A stretch of 64,000 bases of DNA, taken from assembly GCA_022497145.1 (NCBI GenBank), contig MU385867.1, positions 372,001-436,000 on the forward strand, given 5' to 3'. Numbering within the stretch: the first letter of the stretch is position 1; each line of letters begins with the position of its first letter. The notes under the pieces are model-generated. The model did no database searches, had not been told where the DNA came from, and saw nothing but the letters and a program-made list of their open reading frames with translations. The translations under genes were made by a program, and so were the position numbers. Source of the stretch: Rostrohypoxylon terebratum (taxonomy: Eukaryota > Ascomycota > Sordariomycetes > Xylariales > Hypoxylaceae). Below, one piece after another: positions 24,119 to 36,267 of the stretch.

Positions 24119-25465
24119 CTAAATAACCCTCACCATCCCCCCTTCGCCTCCCCTCTGACTCCGTATCTCGTCCATGTAATCGACCACATCAACCCAGTTC
24201 CCCATCTCGGTAAGCCGCACGCGCTCCTTCTTCGTCAGCAAAGCGGCGTTCCGGTCCGGCCCGAAACCAGGCCCGCACATCTCGGTCAGATGATGCACGC
24301 CGAGCTTAAGTGGGAGGGGCGCCCGCGCTACGTTGGACATGAAGACGTCGACGGCTTCCCAGGGACAGCTGTCGTGGCCGGCGAAGAGGGCCGGGTTGGC
24401 GAGGAGGGCGCGTGCGGACATTAGGCCTGCGAGGTGTGGGAGGTGGGGTTTGCTGGTTGTGGGAGGGGAGGAGGTGTCGGTAGGAGTAGAGGGGGATGAG
24501 GAGGTGGTGGTGGTGAAGGTGGGTTGCGGGTTTAAGAGGTGCGATGTATACGGCAGCGTGGAAAGCGTGAATACGTCGCCGGATACGAGGACGGGGAGTT
24601 TGGTGCCGAATGTCGACGTCAGGATCTCGAGGGCCTCGAGGTTGATGGGGGTGCTGCTGGGGGTGTTCCGCGTGCGTGGGTGGATCGTCAGCCAGTCGAT
24701 GTTGCGGTTATGCTCGTCCCCCACCACCGTCGTGATGAAATCCAGCGTTTTCCGAAGATCGGAGTGTACGCGAATCTTGACGCTGACGCTGCGGCCGCGG
24801 CCACGGCCAGCATCGATGCTGGAGTTGGTGTCGTAGTAGGCCAGATCTACAGCCCATCCGTCATTCGAAAGCCGCGATCGGGTCTCGATCACCATGTCCC
24901 GGACTAGCTCGCGCCGCTCCATCAGCGCCGCGCCCAGCTTCTCCTGGCACGCCCAGCTCTGCGGGCACCCGCAGTTCAAGTCCACGCCGTTGACGTAGGG
25001 GGCGGCGAGGGAGGCGGCGCGAGATAGCTCCACCGCCTGGTTCGCGCCGAATTGCGCTATCGTCGGGACTTCTCCAACGCTACGTCCTTGCCGTCCCTGC
25101 ACGCCTCCCTGCACGACAGAGGTGGGGGTCACGGTCACGGTCAGGGTAGGGGTAGGGGTAGACATAGTCAGGTCGCTGTCGCGCGCGAAGTGGCTCCGGT
25201 TGAACTCCTTGGCTAGGATCATGGGCGTCCAGCAGAGGTCCGTGCCGAAGTGGTGCACCGTCTGCCGGAAGGCCAGCTTGCTGTACCGCACCATGGGCGC
25301 GCAGGCGTACAGGAGCCTGTTTTGAGATTTGGCGGCGTCGAAGAGCTTTAGGGGGCTGGCAGTAGAGTTAGAGTCGTGGTTTTTATGTGTCTGTATATGG
25401 AGGTATATAGGGTATATAGAGGTATATGACATACTGTATCTTAGGCTGGTATAGCCCATCTTCAC
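24119..25465 (-). CDS. dus4: Dus4-like tRNA-dihydrouridine synthase
   Basis: FMN-dependent enzyme reducing uridine to dihydrouridine in the tRNA D-loop. Single exon, 448 residues. Family blocks in order: LLYACAPMVRYSKLAFR (FMN-barrel start), CWTPMILAKEF, AQFGANQ, NGVDLNCGCPQSW with the catalytic-type Cys of GCP (C167), KIRVHSDLRKT, DWLTIHPRTR, PVLVSGDVF, and LMSARALLANPALF. Two low-complexity insertions stand out: a Thr/Pro/Val stretch at about 101-130 and a Thr/Ser/Pro stretch near 330-355. The first about 40 residues are not conserved-looking. The start could be the first or third codon (both Met), or translation might begin downstream. It is divergent from ade2 across 495 bp. Confidence 0.87.
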   Translation of the reverse strand: MKMGYTSLRYSMSYTSIYPIYLHIQTHKNHDSNSTASPLKLFDAAKSQNRLLYACAPMVRYSKLAFRQTVHHFGTDLCWTPMILAKEFNRSHFARDSDLTMSTPTPTLTVTVTPTSVVQGGVQGRQGRSVGEVPTIAQFGANQAVELSRAASLAAPYVNGVDLNCGCPQSWACQEKLGAALMERRELVRDMVIETRSRLSNDGWAVDLAYYDTNSSIDAGRGRGRSVSVKIRVHSDLRKTLDFITTVVGDEHNRNIDWLTIHPRTRNTPSSTPINLEALEILTSTFGTKLPVLVSGDVFTLSTLPYTSHLLNPQPTFTTTTSSSPSTPTDTSSPPTTSKPHLPHLAGLMSARALLANPALFAGHDSCPWEAVDVFMSNVARAPLPLKLGVHHLTEMCGPGFGPDRNAALLTKKERVRLTEMGNWVDVVDYMDEIRSQRGGEGGMVRVI

Positions 25466-25960
25466 TCTCTGTGTCCATCTTGGTCACTTGTTGAAATAGG
25501 ATTCTGCGATGCGACGCATACTGAGGTGAATGATATCATATGAACCCCTTTTTTCCTGTCATTAGGCTCTTATGCGTGGATTTTAAGATCACATTGAAAC
25601 GCCTAAAACCTCGAATTCTGTTATTGGATATCTAGGTAAGTGGTTTCAAGTTTGGGCTGAATCATGAGCTTGAGAAGCAACCACAACTATAACCAAAGAA
25701 AAAAACAATTTGGAAGCTGAAATCTGAAATCTGAAATCTTGGTGGGGTAGCGGGGCAGAGATGGCGGGGTATGCAAGTAAGCCCTTTAAGATCCGCCACC
25801 GCTTGCCTTTATTGGTCAAAGATAACGTTTAACTAGATTTTGCCGGCAAATTTAATGGAGAAATCCTGAAATTCTGGAATTCTACTTGAGGCTTGAGCTG
25901 TTTCTGTATTGCGACTCATACTCGAGCTAATTATTCCCGCCCTCCAAAACACTCCCAATA
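25466..25960. promoter_or_regulatory. Shared upstream region of dus4-like (-) and ade2 (+) genes
   Basis: The 495-bp spacer separates two divergent start codons and must contain both promoters. It includes a tandem of GAAATCT units at 25720-25740. I could not identify a specific binding site with confidence. Confidence 0.5.
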
Positions 25961-28009
25961 ATGCCGGCAAAGAAGCCTGTTATAGGTCTACTTGGGGGTG
26001 GCCAGCTTGGTCGCATGTTATGTGAGGCGGCCGGGCCTCTAGGAATACCAATTGCTATCTTAGACGCCGAAAACTGCCCCGCGAAACAGGCCAACCACAG
26101 TGATCTTCATGTTACTGGATCGTTTAAAGACCCCGAGAAGATTAAACTTCTAGCCACTCGTTGCGATTTCCTAACCGTGGAGATTGAACATGTGGAAACT
26201 GAGGTATTAGAGGAAATCGCGACAAAAGGAGTAGAAATACCTAACCCGAATGGAGAGGGGACCATATTGAAGAAGGTTCCTGTACATCCCTCGTGGAAGA
26301 CGATACGTCTAATCCAGGACAAGTACCAACAAAAGGAGTACTTTGCGAAAAATGGCATTCCAGTTGCTGATCAGATGGCCATAGAGTCTGGGGAAGCTAG
26401 ACAAGATTCCCTCGACGAAGCTGCCTGGAAATACGGGTTTCCTTTCATGGTAAAGGGTAGTAAGGGTTCCTATGACGGTCGCGGAAACTTCAAAGTCAGT
26501 GGCCCTGAAGATTTGAAAGATGTCGCAGCTCAGATGGGAGACCAACCCTTATACGCGGAGAAATGGGTACCTTTCGAAATGGAACTATCTGTTATGGTAT
26601 TGCGAACAGAAGACGACGATGGAAAACTAAAGGATGTTTACCCATATCCAGTTGTCGAAACTATACACGAGGACAGCATATGTACTAAAGTCTTCTACCC
26701 GCCACGGAACATACCCGAAGATGTTAAGAAGCGGGCACAGAAGGTCGCCAGCGATGTTGTAGCGATCCTCTGGGGTCGCGGTGTCTTCGCTGTGGAGATG
26801 TTCTTGCTCGCCGATGGTCAAATTCTTGTTAATGAAGTCGCTCCTCGCCCACATAACTCCGGTCATTTCACTAGTATGTATTCCTGACTACTTGTTACCC
26901 CTGGCTTTAACTCTGACAAATTTCATGTAATACTGAGAATTTTTTCGATTTCCTTTTGCATGAATATAATTATATAACTGCTGACCTTATACCTTTTAGT
27001 CGAGGCGGTTCCGCAAATGTCACAGTACAAGGCTCAATTATTCTCTATACTGGATCGTGTTCCTGCCGAGGGCCCCAATCTCGCGGCGCGAGTACCGTCC
27101 TCGATTATGTTAAACATCCTAGGTGGAGCACAGGTGTCATCTCACGACAGATTCGTTGATCTTGCCGAAGAAGCATATGATGACTTCACAGATGTATACG
27201 TGCATCTATACGGAAAAGACTCGAAACCGGGACGGAAAATCGGCCATATTACTGCCACTGGACTCTCGTCAGTAGAACGCTTAGCTGAGACAATAAGTCC
27301 TCTCATCAAAGTTATGGATGAGATTCGGGCCGAGCGCATCGGTTCGAAAGATCCTATCCAGACTCGAACAGCAAAGCCAAGGACTGTCCCCTTGGTTGCC
27401 GTCACGATGGGCTCTGACTCGGACCTGACAAGCGTAGCAGCTGGTTTAAAAATACTAGACGAATTCAATATACCTTACGAAGTTAGAATAACATCAGCAC
27501 ACCGAACGCCGCATCTGATGATGAAATTTGCAGCTGAAATGGCCAAATCAGGTTGCAAAGTTATAATTGCTGCGGCAGGTGAGTATATTGCCCTCCCGAC
27601 TCGTGATAATACGCTTGTCGCGTGCTATCCCGATATTTAATTTCCTCATAGTATCACAAATCGCTGACACATGCATATAGGTGGCGCTGCTCATTTGCCG
27701 GGCATGCTCGCATCGGAAGTACACATCCCAGTGATCGGCATTCCGGTGAAAGCTTCTGTGCTAGATGGCGTCGATAGTTTGCATTCTATCGTACAGATGC
27801 CTAGAGGAATTCCTTGTGCGACGGTCGGGATTGGCAATTCGACCAATGCGGCCCTTCTGGCGATCCGCATCCTAGGGGCCGCTTATCCCGAGTACGCAGA
27901 GCGCATGAAGCGCTACCAGGAGAAGATGAAGAATGAAGTTTTAGCCAAGGATGAGAAGATATCATCTGTGGGTTGGAAAGCGTATCTGGATGGGATGCAA
28001 AAGAAATAA
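25961..28009 (+). CDS. ade2: Phosphoribosylaminoimidazole carboxylase (PurK-PurE fusion)
   Basis: Sixth step of de novo purine synthesis, conversion of AIR to CAIR. In fungi one polypeptide carries an N-terminal ATP-grasp (PurK-like) and a C-terminal PurE-like domain. Exons 25961-26873, 27000-27578 and 27681-28009 give 606 residues. N-terminal features are IGLLGGGQLGRMLCEAA, FLTVEIEHVE, MVKGSKGSYDGRGN and VNEVAPRPHNSGHFT. The PurE part has MGSDSD at about 441-446, TSAHRTPHLM near 470 and, across intron 2, AAAGGAAHLPGM. Junction phases (1, then 1) agree, rebuilding HFT-I-EAVPQ and AAAG-GAAH. Introns are 126 and 102 nt with GTATGT and GTGAGT donors. Loss of this enzyme gives red pigment in yeasts; the copy here looks intact. 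Confidence 0.95.
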
Positions 28010-29067
28010 AGCATAGCCTTGTTTATAGGGGGATGAATTCGTATATAATTAAAGGTTAGTAAGATATAACCTGATCGAGCACCTAGGTCCTAGGTCGTAG
28101 ACTAGAATACCTCAGGGTTTCTACCCAAATATAAAAACTAAATTTGGTATCGCGTTTCGATATTGTTAATGTTCCTGATGATTTATCAGACTGAGTTCGA
28201 ATCAGATAGTATTTGTAAGGTGGGATGAAATGTGGGATGAGGCCAAATCAGCCAACGCTGGCGAAGGATTTACCTATAAGGACATATGTTTCGCAGCTTA
28301 TAGTGAAATTATAGCAACGTGTTCATCCCGATGAATCTGTGAGTAATCGGAAGCAGTCATCTAGCATCGTATGGCATATGCACATGAAGTGTTCATGGAT
28401 GTCGACGTCGATGTCGGCATTCGCGACGAAATTATCTAAGCGCCTATGTGCAAATCGTATATTCTGTCCAAAACGGCGTTAAAGTTGATATCTAATGTTA
28501 TCAAATCATTTGCATTGCTGCTTAAAGCCGTGGTGCTGGTAACAGTGAGCTAAAGCCACTAATTTGCGTACCGTACTGTCATTGGAGGGGTTATGCTTGG
28601 GAACAGAGAGGTGGTGATGTTATCGGATTTCTGAACTGGAGGTATGTAATCCCGAGCAAGGGTACGAAGTATAGGTCCCACATTGTAAAACCGGTCTCGC
28701 GAAGCAGCAAACGCCGTTGACGTAGCCCTCACGTACGGGACCGCTAGGCTACGGATCGCGAATATGGAGTTTAGTTTTATTCTGCGCTAATTAGGTCCGG
28801 TGGTTAACTCCTAGACTTGGCCCGGGGTGGTAAAGCTAAAGCACGGAATCCGTTGAATCGGAAATTCCAATTACGACATCTCCATTCCAATAAGCCTTAA
28901 GGAGGGGAACGGCTAATTATATAAAGGCCACAGGATAGTAGCTCAGAAGACTTGTGCAACATCGAACAAACAATCGAACAAACATATATACACAAGTCAC
29001 CTGTTTCATCAATGAGAAATACTTTCACTTCTACCTCACGAAGAACAAATCCATAAAAACAGTTAAA
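28010..29067. other. Intergenic: ade2 3' flank and aldo/keto reductase promoter
   Basis: 1.06 kb without a recognisable gene. A CCTAGG palindrome pair lies at 28081-28100. The end of the spacer contains CCAAT-like and TATA-like elements, listed separately. Confidence 0.45.
28917..28927 (+). promoter_or_regulatory. TATA-like element upstream of the aldo/keto reductase
   Basis: ATTATATAAAG lies about 140 bp before the ATG at 29068. Two TTCCAAT sequences lie about 50 and 35 bp further upstream. An A/C-rich leader typical of highly expressed fungal genes follows. The distance suits a fungal core promoter, but no transcription start is known. Confidence 0.45.
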
Positions 29068-30194
29068 ATGCCAACTCTCGTCGGAAAGGAGATCGGTCCT
29101 ACGGGATATGGACTGATGGGACTGACTTGGCGAGCGGAACCGCCTTCCCAGGAGCAGGCGTTCGAGGCTATGAAGGCAGCGCTCAACAATGGGATGAACT
29201 TTTGGAACGGCGGCACGTTCTACGGGCCACCCGAGTACAACTCCCTCGTGTTGCTGGAGCGCTACTTCGCTAAGTATCCCGAGGACGCTGATAAGGTCGT
29301 GCTCAGCATTAAGGGGGGCGTGGGCGCTACAGGCGCTGAACCAGATGGATCGCCGGAGAACACTCGCAGGAGTATCGATGAGGCGATCGCTCAGCTCAAG
29401 GGCCGCAAGAAGATCGATATCTTCGAGTTTGCGCGCCGCGATCAGAAGGTGCCCATGAAGACCACTTTCGATGTTGTTCAGAAGGAGTGTATGTGATTAC
29501 CTAATATCTCGCTTTCTTGCAGATAACGCAGATTCTGACACATGTGGCAGATATTGACACAGGCAAGATTGGCGGCATCTCGCTGTCCGAAGTCAGGGCT
29601 GAGACAATCCACGAGGCCGTCAAACACATCAAGGTTGTAGCGGTTGAGGTCGAGCTTTCGCTGTAAGTGAGACAAACTACTTTTGCCATACCCCTCTACA
29701 TAATCTTAGCCACGATGTGCGCTAACACACGGCACAGCTTCTCACGACACATTCTCGAGAACGGGGTGGCGGACGCCTGCGCGCAGTACGACATCCCCGT
29801 GGTCGCGTACTCGCCGATAGGGCGGGGGTGGCTCAGCGGCAGCATCAAGTCGATCGAGGACGTGCAGCCGCACCTGCGGTCGTGGCCGTGGTTCCAGCCG
29901 CCCAACTTCGAGATCAACCTGGAGCTGGCGCGGCAGGTGGCGGCGCTCGCGGAGAAGAAGGGGGTCACGCCGGCGCAGCTGGCGATCTCGTGGACGAAGA
30001 GGCTGGCCACGTGGCGCAAGGGCGCGCCTAAGACTATCATACCCATCCCCGGCGCTACGACCGCCGCGAGGGTCAACGAGAACGCGGTCGCGGTCGACAT
30101 CTCGGATGAGGAGATGAAGGCGATTGAGGAGACGTTGGATAAGTTCCCGAGGGCCGGGGAGAGGTACCCGGATGTTGTGCCGATTAACACGTAA
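29068..30194 (+). CDS. Aldo/keto reductase, pyridoxal reductase-like
   Basis: NADPH-dependent aldo/keto reductase resembling fission yeast pyridoxal reductase (Plr1), which converts pyridoxal to pyridoxine. Exons 29068-29488, 29551-29662 and 29738-30194 give 329 residues. Key blocks are GYGLMGLTWR, NNGMNFWNGGTFYG with catalytic-type Tyr52, VVLSIKGG, FEFARRDQKVP, then TGKIGGISLSEVRAETI, VEVELSLFSRHI, PVVAYSPIGRGWLSG, and IIPIPGATTAARVNEN for NADP binding. The usual catalytic Asp position is Asn47, which I believe is shared by this subfamily. Phases 1 and 2 match at the two introns (62 and 75 nt). The third exon is markedly GC-rich (strings of GCG and CTG codons) compared with the first two. 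Confidence 0.88.
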
Positions 30195-33100
30195 AGAAAG
30201 GTTTGGTGGCTTCTTGGTGGGGTTGCTGAGAAATGCTTGTCTGATAGGCATACAATATGATGTAACCGCAATATCAAACATAATATCTGGATCTGCTGCA
30301 ATGTTCATGAGAGTTTTCTACAGTGTTGTTTTTTGTTTAAGGGGGTGTGAGCTCGTCGACTATTGCCCTGTAGTTGAGTAACATCCCAGTTACAAGCTTG
30401 TCTCTTCTATAGTAATTTTGCATAGACACAACGCGATGAAGCTAGATGGGCAAGATTTGTTTGGAGGGTTCTATTTTCTTTTTTCTCTGCCTATTTTTAT
30501 TGTCGTAGTAACTTTCTACATTCACTTTAGTGCCGAGTTTTTCTTTTCTTTTCTTTATATGCGAAGGTTTGCTTCTAGAATATTTGTACGCCTGCGATAT
30601 GATTAGCTTCCCGATGCCGTCGCTAACATAAGACTTTGGTAAACGCCACTATCAGGCAAGAAGATATCCACATGTTAACAAGCCCGGAGACTCGTCTTCA
30701 GCATTGCAGAATTCTTGATACGTTCATCATCTAGTGGTAATTTGTGAAATTTGTAATTGTACTTACTCTATAAGTAGAATAGAGACTTTCTGGACAAGCC
30801 TTAAATGCGATATGCTTCGAGCTGACTCGTCACTTACCAACATTCGAGCGTCATCTTGAACAAATCTTTGATCTCCATTGTCTAGCCTAATGGGACATGA
30901 CTATGCACTGTTGCAGCTTGAAGGTGGGAGATAGTCATGGAAATGGAGAGACTTATCAATGTGAAACTGGTGGTATTAAGAAGAGAAGGTGAGAAGAAAA
31001 TTGCTAAAAGAAAATTCCGCCTGAAAAAATGTGGAGAACTCCTATTCTGCAAGGTTTAATCTAATGAAAGAAGCTGGAGATTTATTACCTATTATGTAAT
31101 CCGTTCTTTTAGTACTAGTGAGATCTTTTCTCGTAGATCTTGTGGGAACAAATTGAGCCTCGAACACAAACGCAAAATACATCCATCTGGACCATTTGGA
31201 TACTAGTCCTAGGACAACTAAAGATCCAAGCGGCCTGTACCAATGCACCGGGCGTGCACCGGGCGTGCCGATGACTTCCATTCGAAAAATTCGACGGATG
31301 ACAATTTATACACGAGACCACCAAACCACCAGAAATGTGACGGTCAAGGAAGTCATTTGGGAGCATTGACAATCGAAATGATTGACCTCCGCGACATCGT
31401 TGGCTTGTCTCATGCATACCGTGTTGTATATGTATTATACCCATCTTGATACAAATGACACAAATATTCTTAAGCGAGCACATATCGGTGCGGTGCTGGG
31501 CTGGGCTGGGCTCGATGCTGGGATCCAGAGTCGTTTCTATTTTTCTCTCAAAAGATCTAGAGGCCTCAGACCTTCTAGATAATATTCCGAAATACCCCTT
31601 TCACATTACATACGGCAAGGACCCTCGTGATGAAGTCCTAACCGTAACTGGTTCGGCCAATGCCAGATTACATGCATACAGACCTGGGAATACAATTATT
31701 AAAGTCTGAAGAGGGACCTTTCCGTCTCTGCATGTCGCATTGAAACGCGACAAGGGGTTTAGGAGTAACCTCGCGGTATGATTGCGCGTGTGTTTCCTGT
31801 CAGCGTACCCGGGCAGCCATCCCGCCAGTCTATCCCCTATTCACGACCGTGCAGGATTTCCTGCAAAATTTGAACGATCCCGGGAGCTGCATGAATGTGG
31901 AAGCTCGTTTCTCGACTCCGTGATCCGGTGGGTATGAGCAACCTGGTTGGTTCATTTTCGCTATGCATAAGGGCATATACACGCACATGTATAATAGAGT
32001 ATACATGTACTATATTCATGGATACCTGGTATACGCACACCATGGCAGCATGGTCATGGTGCGGTGGTCATCAAGGAGTTCGGAATAATCTTCGATATCT
32101 CATCTTTCCCGTCCTGCCGTCTTCCCTTCGCGATTCATCTGTCTTCTTTTCGAATTGCATACCTACTACCTAGTATTTCCTACGCAGTAAGACAAATTAC
32201 CTCAGTGCTGTCCTTCTCTTATCCGAAGTGGTGCCCTCTTTCGGCTTTCACGAGCCTCAGACAGTCTAGCGTCGGAACAATAGCAGAGCTCAAACGCTCA
32301 AACAGTTCAAGAGCCGGCAGGTGTGCGACGCCCGGCTGCCGCTAATAAATTTTGGAATCTGAAAAGTCGAGAACTAAAAGTGCTAAAAGTGTACTAACAA
32401 GACTAAGAAGAACTAAAAGGAGGTTTCGTCATTTCCAATGTGCTCCACTCCTCCCGAATAGCCAATTGATCTATACAAATTTGAGAGGGAGGGACGAGCC
32501 GTGAGAAAGTATCCAATCAGAGAAGCCACGGCAAGGTTATTAAGTGCCCAGGTGCCCTGGACTTCCCAGAGCTTCCTTAAACTGCCCAGGCAAGCCAGGT
32601 GGAAGGATCAGGTACAGGTGGAACGGTAGAAGTGGAAGCATCGGTACGAAATACTTCGTACATATGAACCAGAGGGAAGCGATAACCAGATGAATCTGCA
32701 CGTTGGCCCATCTTTAATTAATTACCCCAAACCACCCGACGAGAATCGGGCAACCGATGCTATTTAGCACTTTTCTACCATTTTGGTTCACTGAGGGAAA
32801 TCGATGCATCGGAGCTCACTGTAATTGAAATTGACATTCACATCAGAAACCTATCCCCATCTCATACTGTCCATACCGGCATCGGCATTTTTGGTAACCA
32901 GAAGTTTAAGGACGGTGGTTGGTGTTGGATTTCTTGGAATTTCTTGTTTCTTTTACCCCGTCTTCCTTTTTCTTTCCCTCTCACTATGATAATTTTTTGG
33001 ATCTCGTCTTAGCTGGCGGAATTGAATAGAAGATCGACCATCTTGGGGTCTCTTGGAGCCTCTCCTCAACCCCAACCCTCCTCCTTTCGGCCGTGCCCCT

Positions 33101-33550
33101 TGCCTTGGTATTCCTGCAACGTCCCGGCCACTTCGATTTCAGTTAGGGTTTTGCTGTCGCTCACCCGAACGAACTTTACCTTGTCGACTCTCCGGACTTG
33201 ATCGTGCACGATCTCGCATGTGATTGGCTTCTTGCTTGCGACGAGTCCTACGCGGCCACGAACCCTCGAAGACAAACTCCCATCCCACATACGATTTTGG
33301 TGCCACATTGGATATACTACTACTACCAAACCTACCTACATACCTATACCTAGTAGATACAGTATCTGGGTAGTTCATATTCGCATCTGCTTCTAATAAA
33401 GCGGTGCGGCTAATTGCAGCTTGTAGCCCGTTTTGATTCGCCGCCTGCCCACTCTAGGTTCTAGCCATCCTCTCCTGCAGCTTCTCTCCGATCTGTGAAC
33501 CGCGAATCGTTGCGAATTCTGGAACCTGACCAATCCGCCCTACCTCAGCA
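30195..33550. other. 3.4-kb intergenic region, no gene seen
   Basis: Open frames here are short and without domains. It holds a tandem CACCGGGCGTG pair at about 31244-31266 and an ACTAAAAG-rich stretch at 32370-32420. Pyrimidine-rich leader sequence lies at 32940-33060 and 33450-33550, just upstream of the next gene. The last few hundred bases are probably its 5' leader. Confidence 0.4.
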
Positions 33551-36267
33551 ATGCACACAGCCTCTACTCCACCGTCCCAGACGTCAGGGTCAGGGTCGGG
33601 CTCTATGCCTTACCCGGCCTTGCCAGCGTCGCCCACTTTGACAAACCCAGATATGATATTGCCCGACTATGACGATACATGTTCTTCCCCAGATAGATCG
33701 CATTCGCCTCTGATCATGTGGAAGAATGCACACGCCGCCGCCATGGGCTTTGATCTCAGTCCCCAAGCCTTCACGGGCCCAGTTACTCCGACTACGCCCA
33801 TCATATATGGAAATGGGACGATGCTTTCGGATATTGGAGAGGTCACCGAGGTCGAGAGTACATGTCCTCCAAATAAGCCGCGATCTGGGTCTACACGCAG
33901 CGATGGCACGATACATACGATTTCCCTGTCTCATTACGAGATCATCAAAAAGAAGGATTCGAAAATTGGCCGTGAAAGGCGGTTATCTATGGAATCGACA
34001 AGCACTATTACCAATCATGATCAAGGAGGGGTGTTTGCCGACTTTGACGATGCTGTCAGCGTCGATGATAGCAATTTCCAGGGGGATGACGAGGAGAGCG
34101 TAGCCGACTCTTTTATAGATGATGCCTTTCACGACAATGCTATGGCGATCAAGGAAGCACGTAGAGCGATCGGACAGGAGCGCTACTCCACGGCCTTAAG
34201 TCGGAGAGCTGAGCAGATTCTAGCAAACGCCAAACGGCGGCTGACGGTGAGGATACCCTCGTTACATCCCCTTTGTGCCAGCTAATTTTGTTATAGACCA
34301 TGGAAGGAAATTTGAGCCGGGCAAGGTCATCTCTTAGCTCTCCTACCTTTTCAATGGACTCCGGCTCGACACCTTCGCCCACGAGTATCCGACCTTCGAC
34401 TGCGACCCACCGCGATCATGATGCGAATACTCGCAACGGCTCAAATGGACACACAAGGATATCCAGTGAAAACAATATTCCGACGCTCCCGACTGACTTG
34501 ATTAAGCCAGGCGCATATATACCGAGATCCTCGAGTGCACTAGGCGCGGCAGGCGGATATCGACCTCCCCTCCATAGTCCTCGCAGTGCAGACTATATGC
34601 ACGAAAGCGCGAGAAGTACGTCGACGGACGGTTCGATATTTGGCAGCTCAGCCTTTGCTAGGAGTAAACCCTCCCTACAGATTAGAGAGCATTTGCTTGA
34701 ACCATTAAGCGAAGACGAGACTTCGCAGGGTGTAGATTCGTCAAGACCGAGCCTGGAAGGTACCAGACTAGACAATTTTCTTAGTCCGACCTTTGGGTCT
34801 TATTCAGATAATGCGCTAAAGCGATCTGCATCGACGGCGCAAATGCGTGATCTTAAAGATCAAATGAAGGATCTAAAAGGAAGGTTATCAACGTTGCGAG
34901 ACCAAGCCCGGGAAGATAGTTTAAAGCGACGAAGCCTTCAAAGCCTGCGTACTCCCAGTCCCTTCACCCACGCTCAAGTTGACCAGTGGTACGCCGGCAC
35001 AACTCGGTATGAAGATGAAGGCTCCGTCCATAGTGATTATAAGTCGCAACTGTCAAACGAGGACGTCTCGAATGTCAATGGTGGTGAGAGGGATTTGGCA
35101 GCGAAGCAAATATCCCCACACGCTAGTGAGGGATCAATCCCGAACGGGTACTCCACCGTGGAGGAGAGTGAGCTATCGACACTAGGCAACGGCGAAATCA
35201 AGTCACTTTCGCCTACAAATGACGACCCATCAAATCTTAACCAAGTAGGGGACGATGCCGACGATATGAAGACCGAGGATGGATCCGACGAAGAATTCGA
35301 CGAAATGGCCCAAGAAGATGAAGAGGAGGAAGAGGAAGAGGAAGAGGAAGTTGAGGCGGAAACAGATGTGGATGAACAGTCCGTTTTCGACGATAGTGCG
35401 AGCGAGAGTGGGGCGTCGTCATATTACGATTCGGTCCAAAACCAAGTATCCCACGAGGATCGCGAAGATGCTTTCGATTACGAGCATTTCTTCCTACACA
35501 GTGCAATGGGAAGCATGAGCCGAAGCCGTATGAGAAAAGGCAGCCGCGAAAGTTTCAGTTCTGAAGACTCGGTAGAGACAACTCGAGGTCCGGTTGCGAC
35601 TTCCAACACGAGATCGACTGCTGGTAAGGCCGGGAGCCGCTCTCGTAGAGGTAGTCATGGTTCCGTTTCATCGATAGAGTCATTTGCAACGGCCACAGAG
35701 GGCAGGCTGACAAGAGCAGAAAATGAGGCTGCGGAGGCTTACCACGGACACGGCATTATAATACCCCAGCGCGCTCGGACACATACGCCGAACGGAGCAA
35801 GGCGGTCCCGCTTATCGACCGAGACGAGCGATTCCGGGTCTGACAATAATCGAAATCAAACCAACATCCGACGGCCACAGAGTAGTGCGGCGAAATTCAT
35901 GCACCGACCCTCGGTCTCATCTTTAGATTCCAGCGGAACCAATCGAAGCTTCCCGTTAGTGAATAAGCCGAAGGTGAACGGCGGTATACTGACACCGCGA
36001 GACTCCCCTGATCGAGAATTGAAACGAATTTCGGAAGTCTTTCTTAATGAGAGTCTTAGTAGCATACAAGGCGAAGATAACAAGATGTCTCCGATCGAGA
36101 TGTTGCAAAGGGATGACCGAATCCTCGTCGAGCGCTTAATTGGAAGCCTCGGCAAATGTGTGCTGGGTTTGGCTGAGTCTGGCCGTGGTTCGGCAGACTA
36201 TCGGGCACAAAGGAGGAAGATAGAGGCGGCTAAGCGAGTTTTGGAGAGCTTGGAGTCGCCGGCGTAA
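33551..36267 (+). CDS. Large Ser-rich acidic protein of unknown function
   Basis: I do not recognise a named family. Two exons (33551-34246, 34297-36267; 50-nt intron with GTGAGG and TATAG) give 888 residues. The N-terminus is Ser/Pro/Thr-rich. Near residues 205-235 a helical, charged block reads AMAIKEARRAIGQERY and LSRRAEQILANAKRRL, then across the intron TTMEGNLSRAR. A probable coiled coil (MRDLKDQMKDLKGRLSTLRD) lies at about 410-440, ending in THAQVDQWY. An extreme acidic run of Glu codons lies around nt 35303-35352, followed by FDYEHFFLHSAMGSMSRSRM. The C-terminus (MSPIEMLQRDDRILVERLIG) looks folded and helical. The separated conserved-looking blocks suggest a mostly disordered scaffold or regulatory protein; that is inference. 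Confidence 0.8.

Noticed and set aside
24333..24907. Plus-strand frames of 167 and 122 codons
   Set aside because: They are the complement of the dihydrouridine synthase gene and its low-complexity insertions.
29696..30308. Two long minus-strand frames opposite the aldo/keto reductase
   Set aside because: They are by-products of the GC-rich third exon, with no recognisable motif.
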